A DNA stretch of 64,000 bases from Bacillota bacterium (GCA_030019365.1 JASEFA010000001.1:648953-712952), one strand, 5' to 3'. Numbered from the stretch's first letter, positions 33,279-43,174 are shown. Numbers and translations are program-made. Notes: generated from the letters alone by a model not told the origin.

Positions 33279-34928
33279 TCAGGGCAGCGAATCGAGCTGG
33301 GACGCGATGACATCCCATACGCCGGGCTTCTCGAATCCGCGCCGCCAGGAAGCCAGCCCGGCCAGACGGTAACGGGCCGCCAGTCTGACCCGTGCCAGCA
33401 CGGAGCGCTCGTTCTCCAGCCACACCTGGTAGGCGACCCCGTCCTCCTCCCAGCGGGCATGGTCCTGGCCGGTGGCGGGGTCAAAGCGGGGGACCACCCC
33501 CCTCTCCGCCAGGAGAGCTTCCACTTCGGCCATGCCCAGGGCGCGCGAGGTCAGCCTGTACCCCCCACCGGGCTGCCGCTCCACCTTCCACAGGCGCGTG
33601 TAGAAGGGGATGCCCAGCAGCAGCTTGCCCGGCGGGACCTCCTCCAGGAGATCGCGGATACCCTTCTCGACCCAGGGCAGGGAGGCCACCGACCCCGCCC
33701 GGGCGGAGCCGGCGTAATGCTCATCGTAAGTCATCACCGCCAGGTAGTCGGCGACCCGGGCCAGGGCCCGGCGGTCGAGGAACCCCGACCAGGTGGGGCT
33801 GGGGGACTTCACCGTTACATCCACCGACACCACCAGGCCCTCCGGGTGGGCGAGCCGGCCCAGCTCCTCCACGAACCGGACGAAAAGCTGCTTCTCGGAA
33901 GGGTACACGTTCTCGAAATCCACGTTGATCCCGTCCAGGGCAAAGAGGCGGCAGTAGAAGAGCAATTGCCTGATCAGGTGGTTCCGTGCTCGCTCCTCCT
34001 GGAGCACCTGGCGGGTGAGGTCTGGATCGAAGTCGTTGCCCACCAGCACCCAGACGGCGTATCCCCGTCCGTGCGCCCACCTCACATAGGAGGCGTTACA
34101 GCCCGAAGAGAGGGAACCGTCCTCCCCCTTGAGGTACAGCCAGGTGGGGCACACCACATTCACGCCGGGGAGAGGACCGATGCTGTCCAGGTCGGGACCG
34201 CCCGGACGGGTGACGTGCTCCCAGGTGAGGCACACCGGGCCACCCGCCCGCACCGGTGCCGGCCGGGGGGGCCGGCCCACCCGGTGCACTCCCGCCCCCT
34301 CCACCCTCCCCGCCGGGACGTAGCCGGTGACCCCCTCTTCGGTGCGCACCAGCAACCACCTGCCCACGCGGTCGTAGACGAAGAGAGTGCTTCCGGCCGG
34401 CACGGTGGGGCCCGGCCACAGGGGCCATGGTCGGGCCCGGATGCGCACGTCCGCCAGGGCCCGCACCCGGGGGATCTCCCGCTCGGCCCGGTCGATGAGC
34501 AGGCGCGAACCCGCCACCTGCACCACGATGCCGTACATCTCCTGGAGGGCCTCGATGGGCACCCGGCCCTCGGGAGCGTAGAACTCGATCGACACGGGCG
34601 CGGCCTGGAGGAATTCGGTGGCCTGGGGAGAGGCCATGTCCAGTCGCCAGGGCGAGGTGGAGGTCTGTGCCCTGTCGCCTTCCATGAGGCGGATGGCAGG
34701 GTCAAAGTGCTCCCGCACCACCTGCACGGGGAGCCACACTACCCCCCGCCCATCGACCCGCGCCCAACCAATGCGGCGCGCCCCCAGGATGGCCTCCAGC
34801 CGCCCGGGGACCGCCGGCCGCTCCCCGCCCCCACGGGTTGCCAGGGGCGTGATCAGCCGCACGGTCAGCACCGCCAGGGCGGCGAGCACCAGCAGCAGGA
34901 CGGTGAGGGAACGCAGGGCCGGCCTCAT
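33279..34928 (-). CDS. GH18-family protein with SH3-like domain (spore germination/YaaH type)
   Basis: 549 residues. An N-terminal membrane anchor (LTVLLLVLAALAVLTVRL) is followed by a copper-amine-oxidase-like/SH3-like region (residues about 60-215, including VRIRARPWPLWPGPTVPAG). A GH18 catalytic domain holds the motif DGINVDFENV near residues 327-336 (DxxDxDxE) and MTYDEHYAGS, and ends in LAGLASWRRGFEK. It resembles the cortex or wall glycoside hydrolases of Firmicutes. It faces the PLC-like gene convergently. Confidence 0.88.
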   Translation of the reverse strand: MRPALRSLTVLLLVLAALAVLTVRLITPLATRGGGERPAVPGRLEAILGARRIGWARVDGRGVVWLPVQVVREHFDPAIRLMEGDRAQTSTSPWRLDMASPQATEFLQAAPVSIEFYAPEGRVPIEALQEMYGIVVQVAGSRLLIDRAEREIPRVRALADVRIRARPWPLWPGPTVPAGSTLFVYDRVGRWLLVRTEEGVTGYVPAGRVEGAGVHRVGRPPRPAPVRAGGPVCLTWEHVTRPGGPDLDSIGPLPGVNVVCPTWLYLKGEDGSLSSGCNASYVRWAHGRGYAVWVLVGNDFDPDLTRQVLQEERARNHLIRQLLFYCRLFALDGINVDFENVYPSEKQLFVRFVEELGRLAHPEGLVVSVDVTVKSPSPTWSGFLDRRALARVADYLAVMTYDEHYAGSARAGSVASLPWVEKGIRDLLEEVPPGKLLLGIPFYTRLWKVERQPGGGYRLTSRALGMAEVEALLAERGVVPRFDPATGQDHARWEEDGVAYQVWLENERSVLARVRLAARYRLAGLASWRRGFEKPGVWDVIASQLDSLP

Positions 34929-35031
34929 CTACAGCTTCTCCCGCCAAAAGCTATGGTCTAACCCGGTTCTCCATTCGGCGCCCGGCCCGGGGTTCCCCCC
35001 CCGGCCGCCTTTGCCACTTTCTGCTTACCGA

Positions 35032-36264
35032 CTACCGGCCGGTTCCTCCCTCTGCGACCAGGTGCCTCCACCCCGAGCGCAGGAGCAGGACACACACGCC
35101 CAGAAGCAGTCCACCCGCGTGGAAGGGGGCGGCCAGACCCATCCCCTGGCCCACCGCCCCGCCCACCAGGGGGCCCAGCACCGAACCCAGGTATATAAAC
35201 GAATTGAGGACCCCGAAGGCCCGGCCCCGGGATTCCCGGCCCACGCTGCGGGCGATGAGGGTGTTGCCGGCTACGGTGACACCCGCGTTCCCCAGCCCGA
35301 AGAAGAAGCGGAGCACACCCAGGCCCGCGGGCCCGTGGGGCAGGGCCTGCAGGGCGCTGAACAGGGCGGATACCAGCAGGCTGAGCAAGAGCAGCGTGCG
35401 GTACCGCAGCCAGCCCAGTCGCACCGCCAGGGGTGAGCCCACCACGGTGGCGATCCCCACCACCGAGAACACGATTCCGGTCACCACCTCGGCCCGCTCG
35501 GGCACCATGGCCTCGATCCACAGGGGCAGGGTGGGCTGGGTGACCAGCACAGCCGCCTGGGCCAGCCCCAGCACCGTGAACAGCACCCGCAGGGAGGGCT
35601 CGGCCAGGGCACCCCGCACGTCTCCCATGATACTGGAAGCCACCCGGCAGGAGGGCCTCTCTTCGCGCACAGCGATCACCGGAAAGAGGGTGGCCAGCAC
35701 GAGGAGGAAAGCGGTCACCACCATGCTGGTGCGAATGCCCACCAGCTCGGCCATGATGCCGCCCAGGAGGGGTCCGGTGATGCCGCCCGCCGCGCCGATG
35801 GCCTGCACCACCCCCAGCGAAAGGGCCAGCTGCTCTTCGGGACACGTGCAGGAGACCAGCATGACGGCGGCCGGGATGAACCCCGAGACCAGCCCGTTGG
35901 CCAGACGGACGACCAGGAGCTGTATGGGATCGGTCACCAGGGCCGTGAGCAGGTACGTGATGGCCATCCCCACGCCGGCCCGCACGATCATGGGTCTCTT
36001 CCCATACCGGTCGGCCAGAGACCCCCACACCGGGGCCATCACCCCAGCGGCCAGGAAGGTCACGGAATACGCCAGGCCGGACCACAGGGAGGTGCCGTTC
36101 CTGACCCCCAGCTCCCGCAGGAACATGGGCAGAAAGGGGATGACCAGGGAAAAGGCCACCTGGGCCAGGAAGACGCCCCCCGCCACCAGGATGAGGCTGC
36201 GGCGCCAGGCCCGGGGGGTCATGCCCGGGCCGGGCAGGTTCGGGGCGGGTGCCGTCACGCCCAC
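35032..36264 (-). CDS. MFS efflux transporter
   Basis: 410 residues with about 12 transmembrane helices and the MFS signature GSLADRYGKRPMIVRAG between helices 2 and 3. The central loop is short, and SVGRESRGRAFGVLNS lies in the second half. It belongs with the multidrug/tetracycline-type exporters (DHA1). The GTG start 36264 overlaps the phosphohexomutase stop by 10 bases. It is last of the long leftward series from proC; the exported compound is unknown. Confidence 0.85.
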   Translation of the reverse strand: MGVTAPAPNLPGPGMTPRAWRRSLILVAGGVFLAQVAFSLVIPFLPMFLRELGVRNGTSLWSGLAYSVTFLAAGVMAPVWGSLADRYGKRPMIVRAGVGMAITYLLTALVTDPIQLLVVRLANGLVSGFIPAAVMLVSCTCPEEQLALSLGVVQAIGAAGGITGPLLGGIMAELVGIRTSMVVTAFLLVLATLFPVIAVREERPSCRVASSIMGDVRGALAEPSLRVLFTVLGLAQAAVLVTQPTLPLWIEAMVPERAEVVTGIVFSVVGIATVVGSPLAVRLGWLRYRTLLLLSLLVSALFSALQALPHGPAGLGVLRFFFGLGNAGVTVAGNTLIARSVGRESRGRAFGVLNSFIYLGSVLGPLVGGAVGQGMGLAAPFHAGGLLLGVCVLLLRSGWRHLVAEGGTGR

Positions 36265-37724
36265 CGAAAATCTTCCACTTCGGGGTAACGGGAGAGGGCT
36301 ACCTTCATGGTCCGGCAGATGCGGTCCAGGCCCGCGGGGGTGGTGGCCTCGCAGCGGGCCACCAGGGCGGGCTGGGTGTTGGAAGCCCGCACCAGTCCCC
36401 AGCCGTCCGGGAAGATGACCCGGGCCCCGTCCACGTCTATGACCTGGTGGGTCTGCCGAAAGCGCTCCACCAGGTCGCTTACCACGCCGAACTTGGCCGC
36501 GTCCGGACAGGGGATGCGCGTTTCGGCAGTGCAGCAGTACCGGGGTACGTCCGCCAGCAACTCGTGCAGGGCCCGATCGCTGCGGGAAAGGATGCGCAGG
36601 AGCCTCCCGGTGGCGTAGAGGGCGTCATCGAACCCGAAGTACTCGTCGGCGAAGAACATGTGCCCGGACATCTCCCCGGTGAACACGGCCCCGATCTCCT
36701 TCATGCGCGCCTTGATGAGGGAGTGGCCCGTGCGGGAAAACACGGGCTTGCCCCCCAGCCGCTCGATCTCCTCCACCAGGGCCCGCGAGCACTTGACCTC
36801 TACCAGAGCCGTGGCCCCCGGATAGCGGGGAAGGATCTCGCGCCAGAACAGGATCATGAGCGTGTCGCCCCAAACGATGGAGCCATCCCCCGCCACGACC
36901 CCCAGGCGGTCGCCGTCACCGTCATATGCCACTCCCAGATCGGCTCCCGACTCCCGCACGGTGTGGATGAGGTCCACCAGGTTGCCGGGCTGGATGGGGT
37001 CGGGGTGATGATGGGGAAAGCTGGGGTCAGACTCGCAGTATAAGGGGATCACCTCGCACCCCCAGGCCCGCAGGGCCCGGGGAGCGAAGTGGCTCATGGT
37101 GCCGTTGCCGCAGTCCACCACCACCCTGAGACGGCGCGGCCCCAGGGCGATCTTCTCCTTCAGCATCTCCAGGTAGGAGGAAACCACATCCCGCTCTTCC
37201 CGTCCACCGGTCGCGGGCTCCTGCCTCCGGGCCACCAGAGGGGTCACGGTGGCCCCGGTAGAGGCAGGGTCGGCATCGGCGCCCATAGTCGGGGCCGCCG
37301 CGCCCGTCGTCAGGCTCTCTGCCAGGCGGCGCACCCGCTGGATGTCTTCCCCGTATATGGTGGCGTGACCCTGGGCCAGCTTGAACCCGTTGAACTCGGG
37401 CGGGTTGTGGCTGGCGGTCACCATCACGCCCCCGTCAATGCCGTACAGGACGCGTGCGTAGTAGAAGACAGGCGTGCTCACCTCTCCGACGTCCACCACG
37501 TCCCGTCCCCCGGCCATTAGACCTTCCTGCACGGCCCGGCTCAGTTCGGGCGAGGAAAGGCGGTTGTCCCTGCCCACCACCACCGGACCCGGGCTCCTCT
37601 CCTCATCCAGGAAACGGGCGTAGGCCCGTCCCAGGAGAAAGACCCCCCCGGCATCCAGGTCCCGGCCCACCACCCCCCTCAGGTCATACTCCCGGAATAT
37701 GTCCGTCGCCAGCCTCATCACCAT
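36255..37724 (-). CDS. Phosphomannomutase/phosphoglucomutase
   Basis: 489 residues (ATG 37724, or ATG 37718 at better RBS distance). It has the active-site phosphoserine loop VMVTASHNPPEFNGFK, the metal loop AYDGDGDRLGVV, sugar-binding GEMSGHMFFADEYFGFDDA and the phosphate-binding C-terminal RASNTQPALVARCEA. It interconverts hexose-1- and hexose-6-phosphates for surface glycans. An insertion of about 40 residues (near 140-180, Ala/Thr-rich) is unusual for the family. Confidence 0.92.
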   Translation of the reverse strand: MVMRLATDIFREYDLRGVVGRDLDAGGVFLLGRAYARFLDEERSPGPVVVGRDNRLSSPELSRAVQEGLMAGGRDVVDVGEVSTPVFYYARVLYGIDGGVMVTASHNPPEFNGFKLAQGHATIYGEDIQRVRRLAESLTTGAAAPTMGADADPASTGATVTPLVARRQEPATGGREERDVVSSYLEMLKEKIALGPRRLRVVVDCGNGTMSHFAPRALRAWGCEVIPLYCESDPSFPHHHPDPIQPGNLVDLIHTVRESGADLGVAYDGDGDRLGVVAGDGSIVWGDTLMILFWREILPRYPGATALVEVKCSRALVEEIERLGGKPVFSRTGHSLIKARMKEIGAVFTGEMSGHMFFADEYFGFDDALYATGRLLRILSRSDRALHELLADVPRYCCTAETRIPCPDAAKFGVVSDLVERFRQTHQVIDVDGARVIFPDGWGLVRASNTQPALVARCEATTPAGLDRICRTMKVALSRYPEVEDFRWA

Positions 37725-37797
37725 ACCCCCCGGATAACACCCGCTCTTTCCGGCCCCTGATGTTGCGCAGCTCCCGCCGCCCCGAGACGCCGCCCGA

Positions 37798-39114
37798 TCA
37801 CCGCCTCCTGCGGACGCCGCTCAGGCGGTAGGCCCACCTTCCCAGGCGATACGCCAGAGCCACCCGCCAGTCGGCAAAGGCATACCGGTAGTCCAGGTAA
37901 TCGCCTCTGAGCCGGCTGCGAGCGCGCAACTCCTCTTCGACGGGAGTGCCCGGGTACACCTCCAGCCGGTTGAGCACGTCCATGCGGCTGTTGAACGCCC
38001 GGGACAGGATGCCCGTGCGGGCCAGGAAGGCCAGATTCTCCTCCAGCTCCCCCAGGGTGGTACCGTGGTCGAAGAGGATGAAGCCGGGCACGGCCTCCAG
38101 GCCCAGCTCTTCCAGGACACACAGGGCCCGCAGGTTGTCGGCCACCGTGATCCCTTTGCTCATCCTGTCCAGGGCCGCCTGCACCCCCGACTCCATGCCC
38201 AGGAACACCCGCCGCAGACCCACCTGCCCCAGGCGGCGAAAAAGCCCGGGCTCCACATCTTCCGGCCGGGCGGAAACCATGAACTCTACCCGCCAGGGCT
38301 GTTTCTCCAGAAGATCGGCAAAGGAAAAGGCCCGCTGGCGGCCCTTCTCCCCCGGACCCACCCAGTTGTCGTCCACGAAGTTCACCTGTCCCACCCCGTG
38401 GTCGCGCACCAGGCGGCCGAGCTCCTCCACCACGTTCTCCGGGCTCCGCCCCCTCCACCGAGGTCCCCGCCCCAGTCCGTAAAACGCCGCGATGGCGCAA
38501 AAACCACAGCGGGCCCAGCACCCACGAGAGGAGTAGACGGCGGCCGGCTCCCCCCGGGCCAGCACGGCCGGAAGCAGATCCCGGTCCGGAAGGGGAAGGC
38601 CATCCACGTCCACCAGGGCCCGGCCGGGGGCGAGCGCCGGGGAACCGTCGGCGTCCCGGCGGGCAACCCCCGGGATCTCCAGCGCCGCCGGATCGCCGTC
38701 CCGTAACCGATCCACGAGTTCGGCAAAGGTCGCCTCTCCCTCGCCCACCACCACCATGTCCACCCCGGCGGCCTGGCCCAGAAACTCCCGGTAGGCCAGG
38801 CTGGGGGTGTACCCTCCTGCCACCACCAGGCCGCGGTACCCACCCCGGCGCAAGAGAACGGCCAGACGGATACCCTCGCGCACCATGCGGGGTAACACCA
38901 GGGACAGCCCGATCAGCCCGGGCCGCTCCGCCAGGAGCTGGCGGGCCAGACGCGCGGTATCCCACCCCAGCAGGGTGGCATCATACACCCCTACCTGGTG
39001 CCCGCGCTGGCGGAGCACGGCCGCCAGGTACTCCACGCCCAGGGCCTCACCGGCGTCCTCCCGGAAAAGCCGGCGCCGCCGGGGCGGCACCACCAGTGCT
39101 ACATCAGCTGGCAA
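37798..39114 (-). CDS. B12-binding-domain radical SAM protein
   Basis: 438 residues from TTG 39114, overlapping the ornithine carbamoyltransferase stop by 11 bases. The N-terminal cobalamin-binding-like domain (about 1-150) has GVEYLAAVLRQRGHQVGVYD and VVVAGGYTPSLA. The radical SAM core has YSSRGCWARCGFC (CxxxCxxC) and VNFVDDNWVG. The chemistry is unknown; relatives methylate or rearrange lipids, tetrapyrroles or natural products. It sits inside the proC-led operon. Confidence 0.88.
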   Translation of the reverse strand: MPADVALVVPPRRRRLFREDAGEALGVEYLAAVLRQRGHQVGVYDATLLGWDTARLARQLLAERPGLIGLSLVLPRMVREGIRLAVLLRRGGYRGLVVAGGYTPSLAYREFLGQAAGVDMVVVGEGEATFAELVDRLRDGDPAALEIPGVARRDADGSPALAPGRALVDVDGLPLPDRDLLPAVLARGEPAAVYSSRGCWARCGFCAIAAFYGLGRGPRWRGRSPENVVEELGRLVRDHGVGQVNFVDDNWVGPGEKGRQRAFSFADLLEKQPWRVEFMVSARPEDVEPGLFRRLGQVGLRRVFLGMESGVQAALDRMSKGITVADNLRALCVLEELGLEAVPGFILFDHGTTLGELEENLAFLARTGILSRAFNSRMDVLNRLEVYPGTPVEEELRARSRLRGDYLDYRYAFADWRVALAYRLGRWAYRLSGVRRRR

Positions 39115-40114
39115 GGTTGGTCACCAGATCCCCCACCGGGGCGGGCACCTCCGCCGGTTCCACGTCCACCCCCAGCAGCGCTACCAGCAGGGCCTTCTGA
39201 AAATGCATGCGGTTCTCCGCCTGGTCGAAGATGATGGACTGGGGGCCGTCCATGACTTCGTCGGTAGCCTCCAGGCCGCGCGCCGCCGGCAGGCAGTGCA
39301 TGAAGCGGGCGGTGGGTTTGGCCTTCTTCATCAGGGCGGCGTTCACCTGGTACGGGGCCATGGCCTTCTTGCGCGCCTCCGCCTCGTCCTCCTGGCCCAC
39401 CCACCACCACAGGTCGGTGTACACGAAGTCGGCGTCCCGTACCGCCTCGACCGGGTCGCTCAGGAACTCGGTCCGGGCCCGCGACTCCCTGCTGTTCTGC
39501 CGGGCCAGCTCCCGGATGTCCGGACGCACCGTGTACCCGGGCGGGTTGGCCACGGCCAGGTCGATCCCCAGCTTGCTACAGGTGACCACCAGGGCGTTGC
39601 ACACGTTGGTAGCATCGCCCAAAAAAGCGAGCTTGACCCCCTCCAGCTTACCCATGGCTTCGCGGATGGTAAAGGCATCGGACATGGTCTGCACCGGGTG
39701 GTAGAGGTCAGTCAGGCCGTTGATCACCGGTACCGTGCTCCCCTGGGCCAGCTCCACCAAAGTGGTGTGCCTGTACAGCCGCGCCATGATCCCGTGGACA
39801 TAGCGGCTCATCACCCGGGCGGTGTCGCCCACGGTCTCGCGTGCCCCCAGGTGGATCTCCCCCGGCTTCAGGTACAGCGTGGTGCCGCCCAGGTCGGACA
39901 TCCCCACCTCGAAGGACATGCGCGTCCGGGTGGATGGTTCCTCAAAGAGCAGCGCCAGGTGCTTGCCCCGCAGGAGGGGCGTGGGCACCCCCCGGCGCCA
40001 GATGTCTTTGATGGCCGCCGCCAGGTCGAGCAGGGCCACCAGCTCCTGGGGACTGTAATCCTGGTCGGTCAGGAAGTCCCTGCCCCGCAGAGTGCGCAGA
40101 AGCTGCCAATCCAC
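39104..40114 (-). CDS. Ornithine carbamoyltransferase
   Basis: 336 residues from GTG 40114 after GGGAGGGG. It has carbamoyl-phosphate binding EEPSTRTRMSFEVGM, ornithine-binding features and the catalytic FMHCLPAARG near residue 270. It catalyses ornithine + carbamoyl phosphate = citrulline + phosphate. Downstream of an arginine-deiminase-like gene it probably works in the catabolic direction (ArcB role), releasing ornithine and carbamoyl phosphate. No carbamate kinase is seen. Related paralogs use putrescine or other amines, so specificity is inferred. Confidence 0.87.
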   Translation of the reverse strand: MDWQLLRTLRGRDFLTDQDYSPQELVALLDLAAAIKDIWRRGVPTPLLRGKHLALLFEEPSTRTRMSFEVGMSDLGGTTLYLKPGEIHLGARETVGDTARVMSRYVHGIMARLYRHTTLVELAQGSTVPVINGLTDLYHPVQTMSDAFTIREAMGKLEGVKLAFLGDATNVCNALVVTCSKLGIDLAVANPPGYTVRPDIRELARQNSRESRARTEFLSDPVEAVRDADFVYTDLWWWVGQEDEAEARKKAMAPYQVNAALMKKAKPTARFMHCLPAARGLEATDEVMDGPQSIIFDQAENRMHFQKALLVALLGVDVEPAEVPAPVGDLVTNLAS

Positions 40115-40230
40115 CAGTACCCCTCCCGTCTCGCTGTGTACTCCGTCTCCAGCGGGACTACCCCCTCCGGCCCGTAGCCCCGGCGGCCCCGCCCTGCGGT
40201 CCCCCGGCCCAGGCGGTGGGTGCCCCCGCT

Positions 40231-41163
40231 TCAGCGTACGTCCTCCCGCCAGCGGTACAGCGGAAAGGTCATGCACCGGGGTCCTCCCGCCCCCTTGAGC
40301 AACTCGGGCATCACGAAGGGCATGACCTCTACTCCCCGCTTCTCCAGTTCTTTGCGCGTCTGAAGATTCCTGGTCTCCCCATCCACGAAGATCACCTTGC
40401 GCGGGCCCACACACAGCCAGTTGCTGGCCAGGGTGGGATACTCCTCGGGCGGGATGCTGATGACCTCGTACCCCCTGCGCTCCACGAAATCCAGGAATTC
40501 CTCCGGGAGCGCCGGGAGGTACGCGGCGGCAATCCCCTCGCCGGCGACGTTGAACACCGTGTCCAGGTGCATCACCTCCCGGTGCAGGGGCACGGGGATG
40601 ACCCGATCCACCATGGTGCCCTCCATCACCCGCTGGATCTGGCGGAACCCCTCCCGGTTGGTGCGGTAGCTCTGCCCCACCAGCAGCGTCTTCTCGTCCA
40701 GGTAGATGATGTCCCCGCCCTCCATACGGCCCTGTCCGTAAACGCGGGCCACCACGGGGATGCCCAGGTGGACCAGCCGTCTCACCACGAACTCCTCTTC
40801 GCCCTGCCGGGGGAAATCGCAGTAAGCGATGAATGCCCCATACGGCGTCATGAAGCCGTGGTCCCGGGTGAACCACTCGTTGACGGGGACTCTGGTTTTG
40901 GGCTCCCAGTCGTCCAGGTAGTACACCTCGGCCCCCGCCCGCCGCAAGTAGTCCGCCATGGTGTCGTGCTCGCCCTGGGCTCGCCCCAGGTCCGGCTTGG
41001 CGTCACATATCCACCTCCAGGGGTAGCGCTCGTCCATCTCTTCCACTTCTTCCCCCGGACGGTGCACCAGCACTCCCGCCAGGTACCCGGTCTCGCTGCG
41101 CAGGCCGAAGGGTGCCGGCCGCTCCGGGCCCGCAATGGGACTCCGCTCTCCCAACCCCATCAC
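40231..41163 (-). CDS. Arginine deiminase-like guanidino-group hydrolase
   Basis: 310 residues (tandem ATG at 41163 and 41160). The amidinotransferase-fold catalytic set is present: EGGD in RMEGGDIIYLDE, HxD in VMHLDTVF near residue 199, and the nucleophile Cys in GAGGPRCMTF near residue 296. It is shorter than classical arginine deiminase (about 400 residues) and lacks that enzyme's extra helical domain, so it could hydrolyse arginine, methylarginine or another guanidine. Next to ornithine carbamoyltransferase, an arginine-to-citrulline role is most likely. Confidence 0.82.
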   Translation of the reverse strand: MMGLGERSPIAGPERPAPFGLRSETGYLAGVLVHRPGEEVEEMDERYPWRWICDAKPDLGRAQGEHDTMADYLRRAGAEVYYLDDWEPKTRVPVNEWFTRDHGFMTPYGAFIAYCDFPRQGEEEFVVRRLVHLGIPVVARVYGQGRMEGGDIIYLDEKTLLVGQSYRTNREGFRQIQRVMEGTMVDRVIPVPLHREVMHLDTVFNVAGEGIAAAYLPALPEEFLDFVERRGYEVISIPPEEYPTLASNWLCVGPRKVIFVDGETRNLQTRKELEKRGVEVMPFVMPELLKGAGGPRCMTFPLYRWREDVR

Positions 41164-41230
41164 CGTCCTCCGTATGTATTGCCGCCTCTATTATCTGATC
41201 GGGGGCATCTCCGTACACCCGCACTGATGC

Positions 41231-42214
41231 TCAGATCTGGAAGCCGGCCGGGAAAGGATCATCCTCCTTGACCACCAGGTGGGTTATGCCCATGAGGAAA
41301 GATCGGGCCGTCACCTCCGGCACCACCTGCCCACCCGGGCGCACTTCCCGGGCGCGGGCCCGGAAGGCCAGCCCCAGGATGCTCTCGTGCACCACCTCCG
41401 CCGCTCGCCCCACCTCCCCCGCACGCCCCAGCTCCCCCCTGGCCAGGAGCAGGGCCAGCCGGGCTGAAATCCCCGTCCCCGACGGGGTACGGCCCATGGT
41501 GGCTGGGGCGTAAAAATTGGCTACCCGGAAGCGCGCGGGTCCGGGAAGGCGCTCCCCCACCGTCACCAGGTCAACCTGGCGGCCCTCCACCTGCACCGAC
41601 CGGGCCGCCTCCCAGAGAGCGGTTCCCATATCCAGGAGATGCGCGCGCGGTTGCCGGTCGAGAGGGACCAGGTCCACCGCCCCGGCGTCGACGAAGGCGT
41701 ACGCCAGCCCTCCGTATGCCACCTCCGCTGCCACCGTCCGCCCGCCTGCCCGCAGCTGGGCAGGGCCCAGGTAGTACGAGGGGACGTTGGCGACGGTCAC
41801 CTCCATCACCTCGCCGCCCGTCACCCGCACGCGGGCGTCCACCGGCCCGACCACGGTGTCCAGCCGCACCTCGAACTCGCCCTCCCGGGAAGGCACCATG
41901 CCGCTGTCGACCAGGGCGGTGACCGCGCTGAACGTACTGTCGCCACACATGTCGAAGTACCCGCCCGGGTGGAGGAAGATCACCCCGGCGTGGGCATCCG
42001 GCCTCACGGGGGGCAGCACCACCGCCCCCAGCATGTTGGTGTGCCCGCGCGGCTCCGCGCACACGATGCTCCGCACCCAGTCCAGGTGCTGGCGGAAGAA
42101 AGCCTGCCGGGCGGCCATGTCGGCCCCGGGTACGAACGGTAACCCCGCCAGGACCACCCGGGTGGCCTGGCCGTGGTGATAGTCCATGCAGTAGAGCAGG
42201 TGCCTGGCCCGCAC
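41231..42214 (-). CDS. Proline-racemase-family enzyme with Cys/Ser active site (candidate hydroxyproline dehydratase)
   Basis: 327 residues from GTG 42214. Family features are MDYHHGQATRVVLAGLP, LHPGGYFDMCGDSTF and MGRTPSGTGISARLALL. The first catalytic Cys is kept (Cys90), but the usual CGH is CGD; the second catalytic Cys is replaced by Ser245. True racemases and epimerases use Cys/Cys, while trans-3-hydroxyproline dehydratases have a non-Cys residue (typically Thr) at the second site. A dehydratase giving pyrroline-2-carboxylate is therefore more likely than racemisation. It is co-directional with proC, 87 bases downstream. Confidence 0.82.
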   Translation of the reverse strand: MRARHLLYCMDYHHGQATRVVLAGLPFVPGADMAARQAFFRQHLDWVRSIVCAEPRGHTNMLGAVVLPPVRPDAHAGVIFLHPGGYFDMCGDSTFSAVTALVDSGMVPSREGEFEVRLDTVVGPVDARVRVTGGEVMEVTVANVPSYYLGPAQLRAGGRTVAAEVAYGGLAYAFVDAGAVDLVPLDRQPRAHLLDMGTALWEAARSVQVEGRQVDLVTVGERLPGPARFRVANFYAPATMGRTPSGTGISARLALLLARGELGRAGEVGRAAEVVHESILGLAFRARAREVRPGGQVVPEVTARSFLMGITHLVVKEDDPFPAGFQI

Positions 42215-42301
42215 CCCATCACCCCCGCCCGCTATTTTGCCAGAGCAGGGGGCGCTTTTCCAGTGTCCGCGGGGCCGCCGGCCGGTACCCGTGCCGCGCG
42301 G

Positions 42302-43174
42302 TCAGGCGCCCGCGCTCTCCAGCAGCCTCCTGCCCCGCTGGGGAGGAACGAGTTCCTGCCCCATCTCGCGCGACCTGGCCGTAGCCCGCCTCACCGCTTC
42401 CCGGAGGGCAGCCACGAAGCCCATCTCCTCCAGCACCTTGAGGGCAGCCATGGTGGTGCCATTGGGCGAAGTGACCTTCCGGCGGAGCAGGGCGGGATCC
42501 TCCCCCGTCTCCAGAACCATGCGGGCGGCACCCAGCACCGTCTGCCGGGTGAGGAGGCGGCTCACCTCTGGGCTCAACCCCACTTCCACCCCCGCCTCGG
42601 CGAGGGCTTCCATGAGGAGGTACACGTAGGCGGGCCCGCTGCCGCTCAACCCGGTCACCGCGTCCAGCCACTCTTCCGGCACGGTCACCACCTCTCCCAC
42701 AGCGGCGAAGATGGTGCGGGCCACCTCTTGGTGCTCCTCCCGGGCCCACCGCCCCCGGGCGACGGCCGTGGCCGATTCCTTCACGTGACAGGAGGTGTTG
42801 GGCATGGCCCTGATCACCGGGATACCCTCACCCAGGCTCTCCTCCACCAGGCCACAGGGGATGCCGGCCACCACCGACAGCACCAGGTGGCGGGGACTCA
42901 CCAGACCCCTCAGCTGTCCGAGGGCGGCGGGGATATCCGCCGGCTTGGTGGCCAGCACCACCACATCTGCCGACGCGCACACCTCCGCCTTGCTCCGGGT
43001 GGTGCGCACTCCCCAGCGCAACGCCATGGCATCCAGCCGATCCTGGCGAGAGCGATTGGTGACCACGATGCTGGGGGCAAACGTCACCCCCGCCGTCAGC
43101 AATCCGGCCACCATGGCCTCGGCCATGGAGCCCGCTCCGATGAAACCCATCCGCCGCCACTTTTCCGGCAACAT
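42302..43174 (-). CDS. proC: Pyrroline-5-carboxylate reductase
   Basis: 290 residues from ATG 43174 after GGGGGTGAAAAGG. The NAD(P)-binding GFIGAGSMAEAMVAGLL is near the N-terminus, followed by RAMPNTSCHVKESATA and the C-terminal signature DAVTGLSGSGPAYVYLLMEA with GAARMVLETGEDPALLRRKV. It makes L-proline from P5C, the last biosynthetic step. It is preceded by a proline T-box leader, so expression rises when tRNA-Pro is uncharged. It is first of a long co-directional series. Confidence 0.94.
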   Translation of the reverse strand: MLPEKWRRMGFIGAGSMAEAMVAGLLTAGVTFAPSIVVTNRSRQDRLDAMALRWGVRTTRSKAEVCASADVVVLATKPADIPAALGQLRGLVSPRHLVLSVVAGIPCGLVEESLGEGIPVIRAMPNTSCHVKESATAVARGRWAREEHQEVARTIFAAVGEVVTVPEEWLDAVTGLSGSGPAYVYLLMEALAEAGVEVGLSPEVSRLLTRQTVLGAARMVLETGEDPALLRRKVTSPNGTTMAALKVLEEMGFVAALREAVRRATARSREMGQELVPPQRGRRLLESAGA

